A DNA stretch of 64,000 nucleotides from Brachionus rotundiformis (GCA_016802295.1 JAESIW010000200.1:286879-350878); one strand, 5' to 3'. Numbered from the stretch's first letter, positions 51,575 through 63,054 are shown. Numbers and translations: made by a program. Notes: generated by a model from the letters alone, not told the origin.

Positions 51575-52450
51575 TAAATTTTCATTGAATTAAGTAATTA
51601 AAATAATAGTTAACGAGTTTTTGTATATGAAATATGTGAAATTTAATTAATTTAAAGTATTTTAAAGTAAGATTTAATCCTGATTTTAAAAATGCCAATA
51701 AGTCCAGCAATAATACCAACTTTACATATTTTTTGTTGATTTTATCTCAAGTAATATAATTGTTTATCACAATAATAGATAGTATCTCAAGAGAATTATC
51801 TATTTTATATAATAAAATATTTTCAAAAATTTAAATTTTACAAAAATTGATGAATATATTAAAAATTTATATATTTAATGACATTTATCAGTAATGAATT
51901 AAAAAATATGTGTGCACAATTGTACAAGATCGAATTTTTATTATTTATGAATTTTTGGGTCTCCTAAGCCGACTCCCTCTATTCTTAGTGAGCCAAATTG
52001 CGCCTAATTTATGCTAATTTAAACTAAATAATTTCAATTTAATTTCCGCTTATTTAAAAAGAGCCCACGTAATAAAATAATTTACTGCTATTGACGTATA
52101 TTTTTTTTAACTTTTAGCCGAGGACAAAATGGCGCAATTACGTAAGCTCTTATTTTAATTATCTCCCCGGCTCAATAAACTAATATTAATTTTATTAAAA
52201 ACTAAAAAGTAGAAATAAATATTATCAAATTTTTACTATTATCTTTAATTAAAATATCAGATTAACTCATGTATAAATTTCACATTTTTTTCTTATTAAT
52301 CTAAACTTATTAAATAAATTTATTTAAAAAAATAAAGAAATAAAGTTTTTTATTTTATCATATTTTATTTATTTGGCACAAAACGCCTAAAAACGTTTTG
52401 CTCATTGTAAAGCACCACTAGCCATAAAAATTACTAATTAATTAACAATT
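51575..52450. other. Intergenic upstream of Rab27
   Basis: AT-rich. It presumably holds the Rab27 5' UTR and promoter. No defined motif supported. Confidence 0.35.
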
Positions 52451-52456
52451 TAAAGA

Positions 52457-53140
52457 ATGGGTGACAGCCTGTTGAATCAAAAATTAATGAGCAATAGTCC
52501 GTCGGTGTCAAATCTGATGGAGTACGACTATTTGATCAAGTTTTTGGCATTGGGCGACTCTGGGGTTGGAAAGACGAGCTTTTTGTACCAGTACACGGAC
52601 AACCAGTTCAATTCAAAGTTTATATCGACTGTGGGCATCGATTTCAGAGAGAAGCGAGTGGTGTACAAGTCGCCGACGAACGGCAGGACCCATCGGATCC
52701 ACTTGCAGCTTTGGGACACGGCTGGCCAAGAGCGTTTTCGCAGCTTGACCACAGCGTTTTTCCGCGACGCCATGGGCTTCATCCTCATGTTCGACCTGAC
52801 CAGCGAATTGTCCTTTCTAAACGTGAGAAACTGGATCAGCCAACTGCAGACACACGCCTACTGCGAGGATCCGGACATAGTGCTTGTTGGCAACAAGCTA
52901 GATCTCGAGGATAGGCGCGTGGTCGACTTCAACAGAGCCAAGGACTTTGCCGACAAGCACGGCTGTGAGTACATCGAGACTAGTGCCGCTACGGGCGAGA
53001 ATGTAGACAAAACCCTCAACATACTGCTTGACAAGGTGATGTATCGGATGGAGAAAAGCTTGGACAAGTCGCTCTTTCCGGTCAGGTCCTTAACACAAAA
53101 CACTAGCGAAGATATTCAAAGCAAATGCTCGGCATGTTAG
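52457..53140 (+). CDS. RAB27: Rab27-type small GTPase
   Basis: A 227-residue single-exon GTPase controlling secretory-granule and lysosome-related organelle docking. The P-loop GDSGVGKT is near residue 35. Switch I reads KFISTVGIDFREKRV, matching the Rab27-specific block, and the insertion YKSPTNGRTHRIHLQLWDTAGQERF in front of DTAGQE is also a Rab27 hallmark. Further motifs are switch II SLTTAFFRDAMGF, base-binding GNKLDLEDRR and ETSAATG. The C-terminus CSAC supplies two cysteines for geranylgeranylation. The N-terminal extension before the GTPase fold is about 20 residues longer than in mammals (LLNQKLMSNSPSVSNL). Start ATG at 52457. Confidence 0.92.
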   Translation: MGDSLLNQKLMSNSPSVSNLMEYDYLIKFLALGDSGVGKTSFLYQYTDNQFNSKFISTVGIDFREKRVVYKSPTNGRTHRIHLQLWDTAGQERFRSLTTAFFRDAMGFILMFDLTSELSFLNVRNWISQLQTHAYCEDPDIVLVGNKLDLEDRRVVDFNRAKDFADKHGCEYIETSAATGENVDKTLNILLDKVMYRMEKSLDKSLFPVRSLTQNTSEDIQSKCSAC

Positions 53141-53144
53141 AAGC

Positions 53145-53600
53145 AATGTATGTGTGGTGATAATTCCAAGCATTAAAGTATTTTTTCTTCTTTCTGGTTC
53201 ATTTTATTTGTATAGAAATAAATGTTGGCATTTTTTTTATAAATTTTTTTTATTTAAAAAACAACATCTTTAAAAAAAAATTTAGAAAATTTTAGAATTA
53301 TTTTATGTCAAAAAATAATAAAATTTCAAATATTGTTTATTTATTTTAATTATTTATAATTACAATGAGTCCTAAACCAAAAAAATGCTTTGCCATATTT
53401 GGACGAACCATAAAAGAGACTTATTTAGTAAAAGTCTGGCAAATAATGAAGTTCCAATAATGTAGCTGATAAAACTCGGTCAATTATCCTTTACAGCTAG
53501 CATATTTTAATAGCTGGTTAAACCATCAGCTCAACATTTTACCAATTTAATTATTTGAATAGAAATTCTAAAATTAAAAAGTATAAAATCATATATTCCA
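53145..53600. other. Downstream of Rab27
   Basis: AT-rich, with likely polyadenylation signals (AATAAA at 53216). Nothing else supported. Confidence 0.35.
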
Positions 53601-53602
53601 AA

Positions 53603-53725
53603 TTATTTGGAAAATCTATTCAAACTTGCTTTATGCTCTTCTTCTTCACCATTATCAGTAATATCATGTTGATTTTCTTGATTGTTGACCGATAGAGGAA
53701 CAGAGGTTGGAGAGGCTTCAGACAT
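53603..53725 (-). CDS. Small ORF, 40 codons (uncertain)
   Basis: An ATG-to-TAA frame with a good AAAATG context. The product is acidic and hydrophilic (MSEASPTSVPLSVNN... DNGEEEEHKASLNRF). Its composition is more protein-like than the surrounding sequence, but I recognise no family. It could be a first exon or a chance frame. Confidence 0.3.
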   Translation of the reverse strand: MSEASPTSVPLSVNNQENQHDITDNGEEEEHKASLNRFSK

Positions 53726-54404
53726 TTTTAAAAATCAGATTCAAAATTTAATTTTCTAGCACTTTCAAGGAATTCATTTTTATATAAATTATGTAACAAG
53801 CTTATTTAATTGAAGTTAAATTGTCAAAAATCAAAAAATAAACTCTTTTATCATAAATATTTTTATTTCACAGATTAATTATCTTCCTTTGAAAATAATT
53901 TTCAATTGTAGTTTATACTTATCTTATCTCCTATCTAAAATTAAAACACAATAAATTAAGTCATTTATTAAAATAGACTGATTTAAAAGTTAAGAAATTA
54001 AAGCACTTGGTACTAAAATGAAATATTTCTAACGCAGTTGTTATTAAATTATAAATATAATAATTAGTTATATAAAATTTTTAAAATATCTTCTTGTATT
54101 TACATTTTTATTTTTTATTTTAAAATAAATGTTTTTTGATTTGGTTAAATTCACACTATCTTTTATAATAGCATTTGTATTTTTTTTACTTTTTTTAGTT
54201 TCTGGTAAAACAAATTTTCCAATTAAGGAGTGAAAATTAAATTAATTAATTTTTAATCAAAAAAAAAGCCTGGTACCTGTTCTGGAGATTTTTTTTGTCC
54301 AAATTCGACTTTATCAGAGAGCTTCTGTCGCCAAGCAACAACCCAAACGCAACCAAGTCCTCCTCTTCGCAGAATACGAGTCGTGCACGCCGAGACTGAT
54401 TACC

Positions 54405-54874
54405 ATGGACGACAAAGACCAATTCGAGAAGCGCATCCAAGAGGCCCGCGACAAATTTGACAACAACTTGTCGGACTTTAAGCGCAAAAAAATCATGGAA
54501 ATTCCCTGCTTTAGGTCAACTTTTTTGACAAGTTGTTAATTTTTTCTATCATTTGTTATAGACAGTCTTTATTCAAGCAAAATTTTTGTATCCTAGGTAT
54601 TCCTGTTGGTTTGGTACTAGGACTTTTCAGCTATCTGGTCACAAACAAGGTCAAATTGGCTAGCAACATAGCCATGGGCTCGTACTTGGTCGTATCGGGC
54701 GGCTACTTTGCCAACTGCCGGTCCGAATTTAACAAACAAGTTGCTCAAAACAAAGAACTTGGGGACATAATGAATTTGATCATAAAATACCGCGGCACTG
54801 AACTCGAGGAACAATTTCAAAAAAAATATAAAGAAAAACTCGAGGAATTAGACTCTAAATCAAAATATGTCTAG
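54405..54874 (+). CDS. COX20: COX20-like cytochrome c oxidase assembly protein
   Basis: Exons 54405-54514 and 54562-54874 with a 47-bp intron (TTTAG|GTCAAC to GTTATAG|ACAG), phase 2, giving 140 residues. Family block: IPCFRQSL (the CxRxS motif before the first membrane span), then two membrane segments (GIPVGLVLGLFSYLVTN and NIAMGSYLVVSGGYFA), then NCRSEFNKQ, matching the CRYNY.KQ region, and a charged helical tail. COX20 is an inner-membrane chaperone of newly made COX2. The N-terminal extension is hydrophilic (DDKDQFEKRIQEARDKF). The assignment rests on short motifs and topology. Confidence 0.75.
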
Positions 54875-55120
54875 ACAAAAATAATTATTTTTTTATTTTT
54901 AATTATTAAATTGAATAAACTTAATAAATTTATTGTTTAGTTATTTTATTAATTATTTTTTCGTATCAAGTGAATAAAGGCGCTTGGAGAATTTGACCAA
55001 ATTTAAATGTTTGTTTTGTTTCGCAATTTTTGGTTGTTTTTTTTTTGAATAAAAAACGCTTTTAAAAATAATAAAATTTGTTTTAATTTTTTTAAATTTT
55101 CAAAGATTTTATTAAAAAAA

Positions 55121-55651
55121 ATGCTAATTAAAAGTGCTAGACTAGTGCCCGTGGTTCGATCGCTGGTGCAAAGGAGAGCTTTGACGGCACAGAGCCAAGC
55201 CGAAGTCAAGCCGCCACAAATGGACGGCGAAAGCAGGGAATATCCGACCAAGATAGTCAATTTGGTTGAGGAAATTTCCAAATTGAATTTGGTCGAAGTG
55301 AGCGATTTGAATGAATTGTTGAGAAAAAAACTGAATATAAAAGACGTTCCAATGAGCTTTGCGGCCATGCCTGCGGGCGCCAATCAAGCTCAAAAAGAAG
55401 AAGAAGTTGAAGAAGCCTTGCCCAAAGCTACCAAAAGCTCGTTCAAGCTAAAGCTAGTCAAGTTCGATGATAGTAAAAAAGTGGCTCTTATTAAAGAAAT
55501 AAAGGCGCTTGGTGAGAACATGAACTTGGTACAGGCCAAAAAGTTTGTCGAATCGCTTCCTCAGGTATTCAGAGACAACATACCCAAAGACGAAGCTGAC
55601 AAATTAAAGGAACAGCTGGAAAAGGCCGGAGCTACATGTGAAATAGAATAA
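55121..55651 (+). CDS. MRPL12: Mitochondrial ribosomal protein bL12m
   Basis: 176 residues, single exon. An N-terminal presequence (MLIKSARLVPVVRSLVQRRAL) is followed by the L7/L12 dimerisation domain (KIVNLVEEISKLNLVEVSDLNELL), an acidic hinge (QKEEEVEEALPK) and the C-terminal L12 fold (FKLKLVKFDDSKKVALIKEIKAL, NLVQAKKFVESLPQ, DEADKLKEQLEKAGATCEI). bL12m forms the stalk that recruits translation factors, and in mammals it also binds mitochondrial RNA polymerase. It lies 250 bp after COX20 on the same strand. Start ATG at 55121. Confidence 0.95.
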   Translation: MLIKSARLVPVVRSLVQRRALTAQSQAEVKPPQMDGESREYPTKIVNLVEEISKLNLVEVSDLNELLRKKLNIKDVPMSFAAMPAGANQAQKEEEVEEALPKATKSSFKLKLVKFDDSKKVALIKEIKALGENMNLVQAKKFVESLPQVFRDNIPKDEADKLKEQLEKAGATCEIE

Positions 55652-55654
55652 AAC

Positions 55655-56275
55655 ATTGACCAAAATAAAACAAGATTTCTTCTAGTTTAATTAAAAATTT
55701 TTAATTAATTAATAAAAAAATGTATGTTTAAATTAATTCTTTTTAATAGTTTTAAATTATTTTCTAGTTTCATTTTGGAAAAGTTAAGTTTGACATTTGC
55801 GGGTACCATTTTTTAAGATATAAATGTACTTGATTTTTTATTGCTACAAATATAGTGGTGAAATAATTGGTACTGTAAATTTGAAGGCTCATCAGAAGTC
55901 TCCGAATGGTCACATTTTCAAAATTTTTCCTTTTTTTTGACTCTAAGTAAATACAGAGGACCTATACCAAGCGAATTTATGAAAGAGGAAATAAAAGTAA
56001 ATTATTACATTAAACTTGATAAATTTAATGCATAGATTTTGAGTTTATTTTAATTATTTAAAAGTTTTGAATCAAGACCAAATTTACCAATGCTGAATTA
56101 ATGCAAACACCATAGTTTAGACATCAACTTAATTATTTGAAAATTCTAAATCTATTCTAAATCAATAAAATATTCTTTTAAGTTTTCATAAATTTTATTC
56201 ATTATTCAACTATTTATTAAAACTTTTAAATATGTCAAATTAATTGTAACAGAATATTATTAATTTGAAGGAGGA
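55655..56275. other. Intergenic downstream of MRPL12
   Basis: AT-rich. Nothing supported until the LINE relic. Confidence 0.35.
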
Positions 56276-56280
56276 TAAGT

Positions 56281-56409
56281 CTTGGCGCCTTCAAATTACA
56301 TCAGCTAAGGAAGGCTGTGTGGGGCCAGATGGCGATTAGTACCAAAACAAAAGTCAGAGTGTACAAGACGACCATTCTGTCTGCAATCCTCTATGGAGCG
56401 ATCTGGTAA
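56281..56409 (+). pseudogene. LINE reverse transcriptase C-terminal relic
   Basis: An open frame reads LGAFKLHQLRKAVWG, then STKTKVRVYKTTILSAILYGAIW and a stop. This is the 'K..VY...VL..LLYG.E.W' block that closes the RT domain of many LINEs. Only this piece remains. Confidence 0.75.
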
Positions 56410-56414
56410 GGGTA

Positions 56415-57505
56415 GGAGTCAAGAAGAGCCAGTCGAGAACAATGACAAGAGATAGGACCGTGTGACGTCAGATTAGTTAAAGGTAAAAAAAGGATCAAAA
56501 ATTAAAATAATTTATAGGTTTTTTAATTGATTTTTAATTTAAATAAAAATGTCTTTTTCAGGTAAATTTCAAAGAAAAAATTGAAAAAATAATCGGTTAA
56601 AAGGCGAGAAAAATTTGACAAAACATGAGAAGGCTGAATTCATTGATAAAGAATTTTTAAATACAATTTAATTCGATTTTCTCAGACCAATATTGATGCC
56701 AATAATACAAAGAAAATTTACGGTTCTATTAAAAATTATTGAAATTATTTAAACAATTAGAAGAATATTATTTGAGAAAATATTGATTTATTGAGAAATC
56801 TTAGACAACTGGATTTAAGATGGATATTGATTAATAGATGCAGTGAATGATGTGAGAATAAAGAAAAAAATTCAGCGACAAGTCACCTACAGACAATCAA
56901 AATGTTTTAATTTTAACCTTATCAGAATAAAATTGAAAAACTAGTTTTGTCTTTAAATTATTTTTATTAAATTTTAGACTAAAGAGCTCAACTGAGCTAA
57001 AAAAGAGAATAGAAAATATTTAAATCCATGTTCCGTTTTTCTATAAAATTGTTAAAAGTACTCCTTAGTGACTTCTATACAATATGACCATCCTAAGTTT
57101 TTGATAACTTGAATGTCTTGACCACAGTTCCAAGTTTTCTTCTAAGTTATGCTGAATAATATTAATTTCTATATAAAAGATATTTGTATGAAAGTTAGTC
57201 CAAAAGTTATTGATGTTTAGAACCTATTGATATCAATAAGAAGAGTGCTAGTTGCAAAATAATACTGCCAAGTCTGGAGTAGTTAAAGGTAAAAAAAGTT
57301 TGCAAAAACAAAAGGAGCTTTTGTCACTCAGACCATCTTGGAAATTATGATATCATCACCAAAATATTAGCTGCCAATAGAAGAGTATCGACCTTATGTT
57401 TATTGCTTAAATTTTGAAAGAAAAAAAAAAAACTGTGACTTTTGTTTTAGAGAGTAAATTTTGTTAATTAAATTAAGAAAAAGCAAAGAAATAAATGTTT
57501 TTTAT
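56415..57505. other. Intergenic stretch
   Basis: AT-rich. TTAAAGGTAAAAAAAG occurs twice (56478 and 57284), suggesting two ends of a degraded repeat. No gene supported. Confidence 0.35.
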
Positions 57506-57518
57506 TTCATTTTAATAG

Positions 57519-57710
57519 GCTCTCAAAAGTATGTTCATGTCCAGTTTGTGATTGTATGAATTACTGCAGTAGAATTTGTGAACAAAACGATTTAATTCAC
57601 AAATTTGAATGCCAAAATTTTAGCCAAAATTCTTTAAAATTCGATTCAAAATTCCTGCAAGATGAAATTTTGATTTTGTTTTTACGCACTCTGATCAGAA
57701 CAAGCAAAGT
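57519..57710 (+). pseudogene. MYND zinc-finger exon (SMYD-like), isolated
   Basis: Following a good acceptor (TTTTAATAG at 57511-57519), the frame reads CSCPVCDCMNYCSRICEQND, LIHKFECQNF, then a helical FLQDEILILFLRTLIRTS, and reaches a donor AAA|GTAAGT near 57709. This is the MYND finger and following helix of SMYD lysine methyltransferases. No SET-domain exon is found on either side within several kb, so it is either an exon of a gene with large introns or a remnant. Confidence 0.5.
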
Positions 57711-57719
57711 AAGTTTTAC

Positions 57720-59000
57720 AAGTGGAAAATTTAAATCCGGTCTGAAAAAGCAAAACATTCACTGTTAGTTCAAGTTGGAAGCAGACACAAGTTACTATTC
57801 ACCAAGACCATCTAATGGTAAAAATAAAAAATTTAAGCTGTAGGAAGAAACCGAAGAAGCATTAACCCTCTTGTTTTGTACACCAAGTGCTTATTTAGTA
57901 AATTATTCAACTCTGAATTGGAAATGAGACACGGTGCGACAACATAATTTTAAAAAAAGTTAATAAGAATTTCACAGCTCTTTTAAAGCAAACAACTCTG
58001 AATACCATTAGCCAAAATAATTCTAGTAATCAATTCAAATCGTTCATTTGGCTACAGGCTATTTGAATTGATTGAAAAATAAAAAATGTTCATTTTCAAA
58101 TTAAAGATAAAATAAGCAAGCGAATTTTTTATTAATATAAATTTTTTTGTGAATTAATTGAACTAAATAGTAAACATTCATAAAATAAAATTAAAACAAT
58201 GAAAAAATTTTAAAAAATTTATTCAAATATAATCTTTTTTTTTCCTGATGAATATGAATCTTTTTACCGCAAAATTAAATTAATTGTTTAAAATAAATTA
58301 TTTAAAAATTTTAAATATTCTATAATTATGTGAATATTGAAAATTATGTACACAAAAATTTAAGAATTTTGATCGTGCATCCGCAAAAAAATTGAAATTT
58401 ATTTCTTAGTAGTTCCAAGATTATTTGGCTCATTAATTTTATAAATTTTCAAAATTAAAAACAATTAATTAATAACTAATTCATAAATTGATTTAGTTCA
58501 AAATATTCTTAAACAAAATTCTTCAAACTCTTTCCATTAATGAAGATGTTATGATTATTTTTGGTTTGTGCCCAACACTATTTAGAGAATAAAAACATTA
58601 AATTATCTTTTAATTAATTACGGTAAGAGTTAATCTCTATTTTAGAGGATTTTTCAATAAGATAAATCAGATGACAACGCACATGCATATACATTTTGGT
58701 TAATAGATTCCTGGCAATTTTTCGCCAAATAAATCCTATGAAATTTTCTTAATCATTTATTTTCTAAAATATTTTATTTTAATAAACTTTAATTTATCAA
58801 ATTAGGAGTAATTTATGTTCTGTTTGTTTTTGAAATTCACAATACCCCGGTCAGATCAAAAACAAGAATGATTGTTTGAAAATAAAAGACAAAAAAAAAG
58901 TCATGCTTAATTATTGTTTCAAGTATGCTCTACAAATAAATAAATAAATAAATAAATGAATATAAAATTAAAATAAGATTATAAAATTTAAAAATAAAGA
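57720..59000. other. Intergenic upstream of BRD8
   Basis: AT-rich. It contains a solo arm (58780-58855) of the palindromic element at 19.7-21.2 kb (TTCTGTTTGTTTTTGAAATT) and an (AAAT)n run at 58936-58960 just before BRD8. Confidence 0.45.
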
Positions 59001-59006
59001 AGAAAA

Positions 59007-61187
59007 ATGGAAGTTGTTGCATGTGAGCCAGCGAGCAGCAACGCAGACACTCCAGTCGATCCCAACAACAATGTGGAAAGTTGGAGCACTCGTGACCAGC
59101 TGATGCTGATTTCGTTCGCTATTGTCAACGGCGACTCAAACTGGTCGCATGTGAGCGATCAAATGAACAAAGCGGGCCTGAGGAAGAAAACGTCCGCCCA
59201 ATGCTCAAAACAATACAGGCAAATAATCAAAGACTTTATGAGCAACAAAAATCAGCTGATTGATTTGAAAAAAATTTATAGCCAAATTGCCGAGCAGCGT
59301 TTAGACGAGGTTAACGCGCAAGTAAAGTCACTTAAGGACCAATATTGGCTAACTGCGTCCAAAATAAGCGACTTAATTGACTTGGAGTTGAGCGAATGTG
59401 ACCAATTGATTCCTCTGAGCCACAAACTAAAGCACTTGATCGCTCAATGGATTTGTTTGAATCTTAAAGTGGACACTAATTTGAATTTGAACAGTAAACA
59501 ATACAATCAAGATCTGATCGAAAAACTAAAACAAATCGATACAAATAAAGAGCTAACTGATGAGCTAGTTGATTTGCTGCAACAAGACGGAGATTATTTG
59601 CGTCTAGAAGACGAACGCTCACGGCTAGCCCAAGAGGAGCAACGCGTCCAAAAATTAAAACAACAACAACAACAAGAACAACAAGAACAAGAAATGGAAA
59701 GAAAGAGACTCGAAGAAGAAAGAGAGAAAGACGAGGCGAAAACAATTGATGTCAAAATTGAGTCTCAGCCAGACGTAGAAGATGAGAATAGCAAGGATAG
59801 TTCGGCTAGATTTAGCAGCGAGGACGATATGCCTTTATTGAACATAGTCAAGAGTAAAGGACTGCTAGTTGACCATAAGACAAAATCACCGTCGCCATCG
59901 CACTCGCAATCATTGCCAAGTGAACATGTTAGACGTTCGTTGCGCAAGGCTAAAGGCGAACAAGCATCGTCGCCGTCCTCGTCTACCATGTCGACCATTT
60001 CACACAAGTCTGTGTCACTGCCATGCTCCAGCTTGTCCGAGGACAAAGAGCACAAACACCAAGTCAAAGCTTCGCCGTCGAACACCAGCTCGGTGTACGA
60101 CAATTTGGACGCAGACGACCAAAATCAAGATGTCTACAAGTCAAAGAAAAAGAATAGCGAGACGAAAAAAGAAGACGACGAGCCGGATATTGAAAACGCT
60201 CTGGTGACCAATCTGGTGAGCATTAAGCAAGAGCCCAAAGATAGCTCTGGCTCTGGCGGTGGCACTGGCACTGGCACTGGCATTGATATGACGGCCGAGA
60301 GTAGCAAGGCGGCCAATATATCCGGCTCGTCGCTCAGCTCCGTGTCTAGCTCAAAGACAAGCGAAGAAGAGAGAAGCCATCGTGCGTGGAAAAAATCGAT
60401 CATGATGATACTCAACAACATTGCGTGTCACAAGCACGCGACCATTTTTATGCATCCTGTCAAGGACGATATAGCGCCTGGCTACTCGACTCTAATACAT
60501 CGGCCAATTGATCTGAGCACAATTAAAAAAAATTTGGAGAGCGGCTCTACGCGCACAACCAAAGAGTTTCAACGAGACACAATGCTAATGTTCACCAATG
60601 CGTTGATGTACAACTCGACCAATCACAACATACACCGGATAGCATTGGAAATGTTCAAAGAAGTGTTGGCCGACATTGAACAGCTGTTGAACGCACAAGA
60701 AGCCTTGTGTTCGAACGAAAGTATGGACTCGACTAGTTATGCGATTAGCAAGCCGCTGAGGTACAAAGAAATGCGCTCTTCGTCCACAAATAGCGATGGC
60801 AAGTCGTCGTCCATTTTCGACGAGTCGCTCGCTGGCCTATTGGTCAAAAAAGGCCGGCCTCTAAAAGACACCAAGAGTAGTTCAAAGTCGTCGTTGAAGG
60901 ACGAGTCGGTCAACAACGACTGTGGCTCGATTAAGAGCAATTCGAGTGTGTCCACACCGCGCAACTCTACCACTAGATCAAGAGTGTCCACTAAACTAGG
61001 CCAGCAGCAGCAAAAATCGCCCAAACAAACACCTGCTAAAAAAGAAGATGCTGGCTCGAATGTCAAAAAGCGAAAGCCGTCTGTGTCCAACAGTTCGACA
61101 AATTTAAATGCCACAAGTATCGAGCATGCTAAGGATACCAAAGATGACCAAGCGCCAAAGAGCAAGCGAAGAAAATCAGGAAGATAA
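59007..61187 (+). CDS. BRD8: BRD8-like bromodomain subunit of TIP60/NuA4
   Basis: A 726-residue single-exon nuclear protein. The N-terminus has the SANT-like block found in BRD8 (ESWSTRDQLMLISFAIVNGDSNW, TSAQCSKQY). A Gln/Glu-rich coiled coil (about 205-250) and long Ser- and Lys-rich linkers follow, with a sumoylation-type VSIKQEPKD motif. One bromodomain spans about 460-570: WKKSIMMILNNIACHKHATIFMHPV, YSTLIHRPIDLSTIKKNLESG, FTNALMYNSTNHNIH. The acetyl-lysine-binding Asn (MYN) is present. The C-terminus is basic with a nuclear-localisation pattern (KSKRRKSGR). Bromodomain plus SANT in this order fits BRD8 rather than BET proteins. Simple codon repeats (CAA)n encode the Q-run. Start ATG at 59007. 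Confidence 0.88.
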   Translation: MEVVACEPASSNADTPVDPNNNVESWSTRDQLMLISFAIVNGDSNWSHVSDQMNKAGLRKKTSAQCSKQYRQIIKDFMSNKNQLIDLKKIYSQIAEQRLDEVNAQVKSLKDQYWLTASKISDLIDLELSECDQLIPLSHKLKHLIAQWICLNLKVDTNLNLNSKQYNQDLIEKLKQIDTNKELTDELVDLLQQDGDYLRLEDERSRLAQEEQRVQKLKQQQQQEQQEQEMERKRLEEEREKDEAKTIDVKIESQPDVEDENSKDSSARFSSEDDMPLLNIVKSKGLLVDHKTKSPSPSHSQSLPSEHVRRSLRKAKGEQASSPSSSTMSTISHKSVSLPCSSLSEDKEHKHQVKASPSNTSSVYDNLDADDQNQDVYKSKKKNSETKKEDDEPDIENALVTNLVSIKQEPKDSSGSGGGTGTGTGIDMTAESSKAANISGSSLSSVSSSKTSEEERSHRAWKKSIMMILNNIACHKHATIFMHPVKDDIAPGYSTLIHRPIDLSTIKKNLESGSTRTTKEFQRDTMLMFTNALMYNSTNHNIHRIALEMFKEVLADIEQLLNAQEALCSNESMDSTSYAISKPLRYKEMRSSSTNSDGKSSSIFDESLAGLLVKKGRPLKDTKSSSKSSLKDESVNNDCGSIKSNSSVSTPRNSTTRSRVSTKLGQQQQKSPKQTPAKKEDAGSNVKKRKPSVSNSSTNLNATSIEHAKDTKDDQAPKSKRRKSGR

Positions 61188-61412
61188 GATTTTATTTTTT
61201 GTTGTATATTTTTTCATCAATTTATGTTTTATTATATATATATATATAAATATAAACAAGTATATAGTTAATATTGATATTTAGAATAAAATTAATGGAA
61301 TAAAAATTATTTTATTTATATGCTGAATTCAATGAAAAGCTGACAGATTTCTGTAACAACTAAACAGAATCGATTGTCAATTTGATTTTTGAAAAAAATT
61401 TCTTAAAAGTAT

Positions 61413-61650
61413 GGTTTTGTGAAATTCAGTACAAAAGAACAAAAAAAATGTAAAAAATTTAAATAACTTTTTTTCTAAAGGTTTAAACCTAATTTTGTGA
61501 ATGCAGAATGGTGCAAAATTCAAAGTTGCATCAAATATCTATGTCTGCTAATTTTGCAGAGTTCAGCAGAAATTAAAATTCAATATAATTGAGTGTAGTT
61601 AATTTTGCAGAGATTTTGCACATCATTTGCAGACTTTTACAGTTGATGCA
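61413..61650. mobile_element. Mutator-type MITE, second copy, truncated
   Basis: About 85-90% alike by eye to 16816-17173 from the left end (GGTTTTGTGAAATTCAGTAC) through GATTTTGCACATCATTTGCA. Homology stops at GTTGATGCA (61650), so most of the right terminal repeat is lost. Confidence 0.75.
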
Positions 61651-61659
61651 GACTTGTCA

Positions 61660-62185
61660 AAGGACCGACTGACTGTACAAACTTAAAACCTATATTTATA
61701 AAATTATTCTTTAAGGTTAAAAATCAAGGGAATATAAATAATTCAATAAAAATCTGTTCGATAATTCTCTTTGAATTTTTTCCCAAAATTTCGACATTAA
61801 TAAAAAAGTGCATTTAAGATATCTCAATTTAAAAAAATACAGGAAAACCCATCAAATTATTTAACTTAATAAAAGTCTTTCATATAGGAAATAGGGTCTA
61901 AAACGAAAAACATTAGGTAATCTTTAAAAGTCTTTGATAAGATCAAGCTGAGATTATTATTTTCATTCTTTAAAATTCATTCTCATAAGTAAGATCAAAA
62001 AAAAAAAGTTATTAAAAAATCACCAGTTCGATCTATTTTGAAGCTTAAATATTATTTATCTCCAATGGTTAAAAAACAAGAAAAAGCAAAGAATACCCTC
62101 TCCAATATAATGCACCAAGAGACTTTCAATAAACTTATACTTCTATGTTTCAAATCGACTATTTAAGTTGAATGAGAGATATGAC
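61660..62185. other. Intergenic stretch
   Basis: AT-rich, no supported feature. Confidence 0.35.
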
Positions 62186-62187
62186 AT

Positions 62188-62220
62188 AGGGTTAGGGTTA
62201 AACCCTAAACCCCAAACCCA
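62188..62220. repeat. Telomere-like GGGTTA/TAACCC palindrome
   Basis: GGGTTAGGGTTAAACCCTAA followed by ACCCCAAACCC. It contains TTAGGG units in both orientations, and a related string GGGTTAGGGGTTTAGG lies at 63064-63079 on the other side of the next gene. Too short to be a telomere; more likely an interstitial repeat or element end. Confidence 0.5.
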
Positions 62221-62221
62221 G

Positions 62222-63054
62222 GTAGAGCATCGACGTATAAGTCAACAACTTGCGAGATCCTCGCAGATTCGTTCGGGTCTTACCATATATGGCCCGGAAC
62301 GCAATTTGTTAAAGAGGATGCTCTGAAATACGATAGCGCCGCACGTGCGCAAATAAAATCCATCGTGATAGAAGAGTGTAAGTTCGTCAACTTACTAAAA
62401 AAAATCACACTAAATGACACTCTCTGTTTTATTAAAGAACAGTTGAGTGGCAGTGGCCTTCACGTACGGTTGGCCAAAAATAAGTCTGCAGTAGAGGACA
62501 TTGACTTGTCCATTGAGAAATTTCTAATAAGTTTCAACCCGGACGAGTACATTGATTACAATGTACTACAACGGGCGATATCGGCAAAGATCGAATTTAG
62601 CCGAAGATTTCTCTGTATTAATATGGATTCGCTCGAATACGCGAATCTATTTAATAAGACAAGCGAACCTTGGAAGAAAGAATACCGCATGATTGCGGCT
62701 AAAATAATCAATGATGTGAACTGGCCAAGGTAAGTTATTATTTAATTATATTAATTATTAATTTTTTTTTTTAGATTTTTAGATTTTCTTGAAGAAAAAG
62801 AGGCACATGAAGCTGAAGTTAATAATATACTAAACAACATTAGCCAATACGAAAGTAGCAATTCCGATATAGAGGAGATTAATTCCGTACAGAATCCGGA
62901 TGAATATGAATACGATTTACCGTCATTTGAAATGAAGACTGAATTGACGGACCTCTTTCCTGAAGAGTTTGATCGACCAGAATTGGTCATCAAACGAAGA
63001 AGAACAGATTCGGAATTATCGGATGAAGATGAAATCAAAAATTTAACTTTTTAA
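62222..63054 (+). CDS. Unidentified two-exon gene (5' end unresolved)
   Basis: Exon 62222-62729 is open throughout and joins 62775-63054 across a 45-bp intron (CCAAG|GTAAGT to a long T tract and TTTAG|ATTTT) in phase 2, giving about 262 codons. No ATG lies near the 5' end (the frame enters from CCAG|GTAGAG, a possible acceptor), so an upstream exon is likely. The first part is mixed alpha-helical (FKEDALKYDSAARAQIKSIV-like, EKFLISFNPDEYIDYNVLQR). The second is acidic and ends KRRRTDSELSDEDEIKNL, suggesting a nuclear localisation signal. I do not recognise the family. GC content is above the local background, and telomere-like strings flank it on both sides, so it may be carried by a mobile element. 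Confidence 0.55.

Noticed and set aside
62188..62220. True telomere
   Set aside because: Only a few mixed TTAGGG-like units, in both orientations, flanked by genes on both sides.
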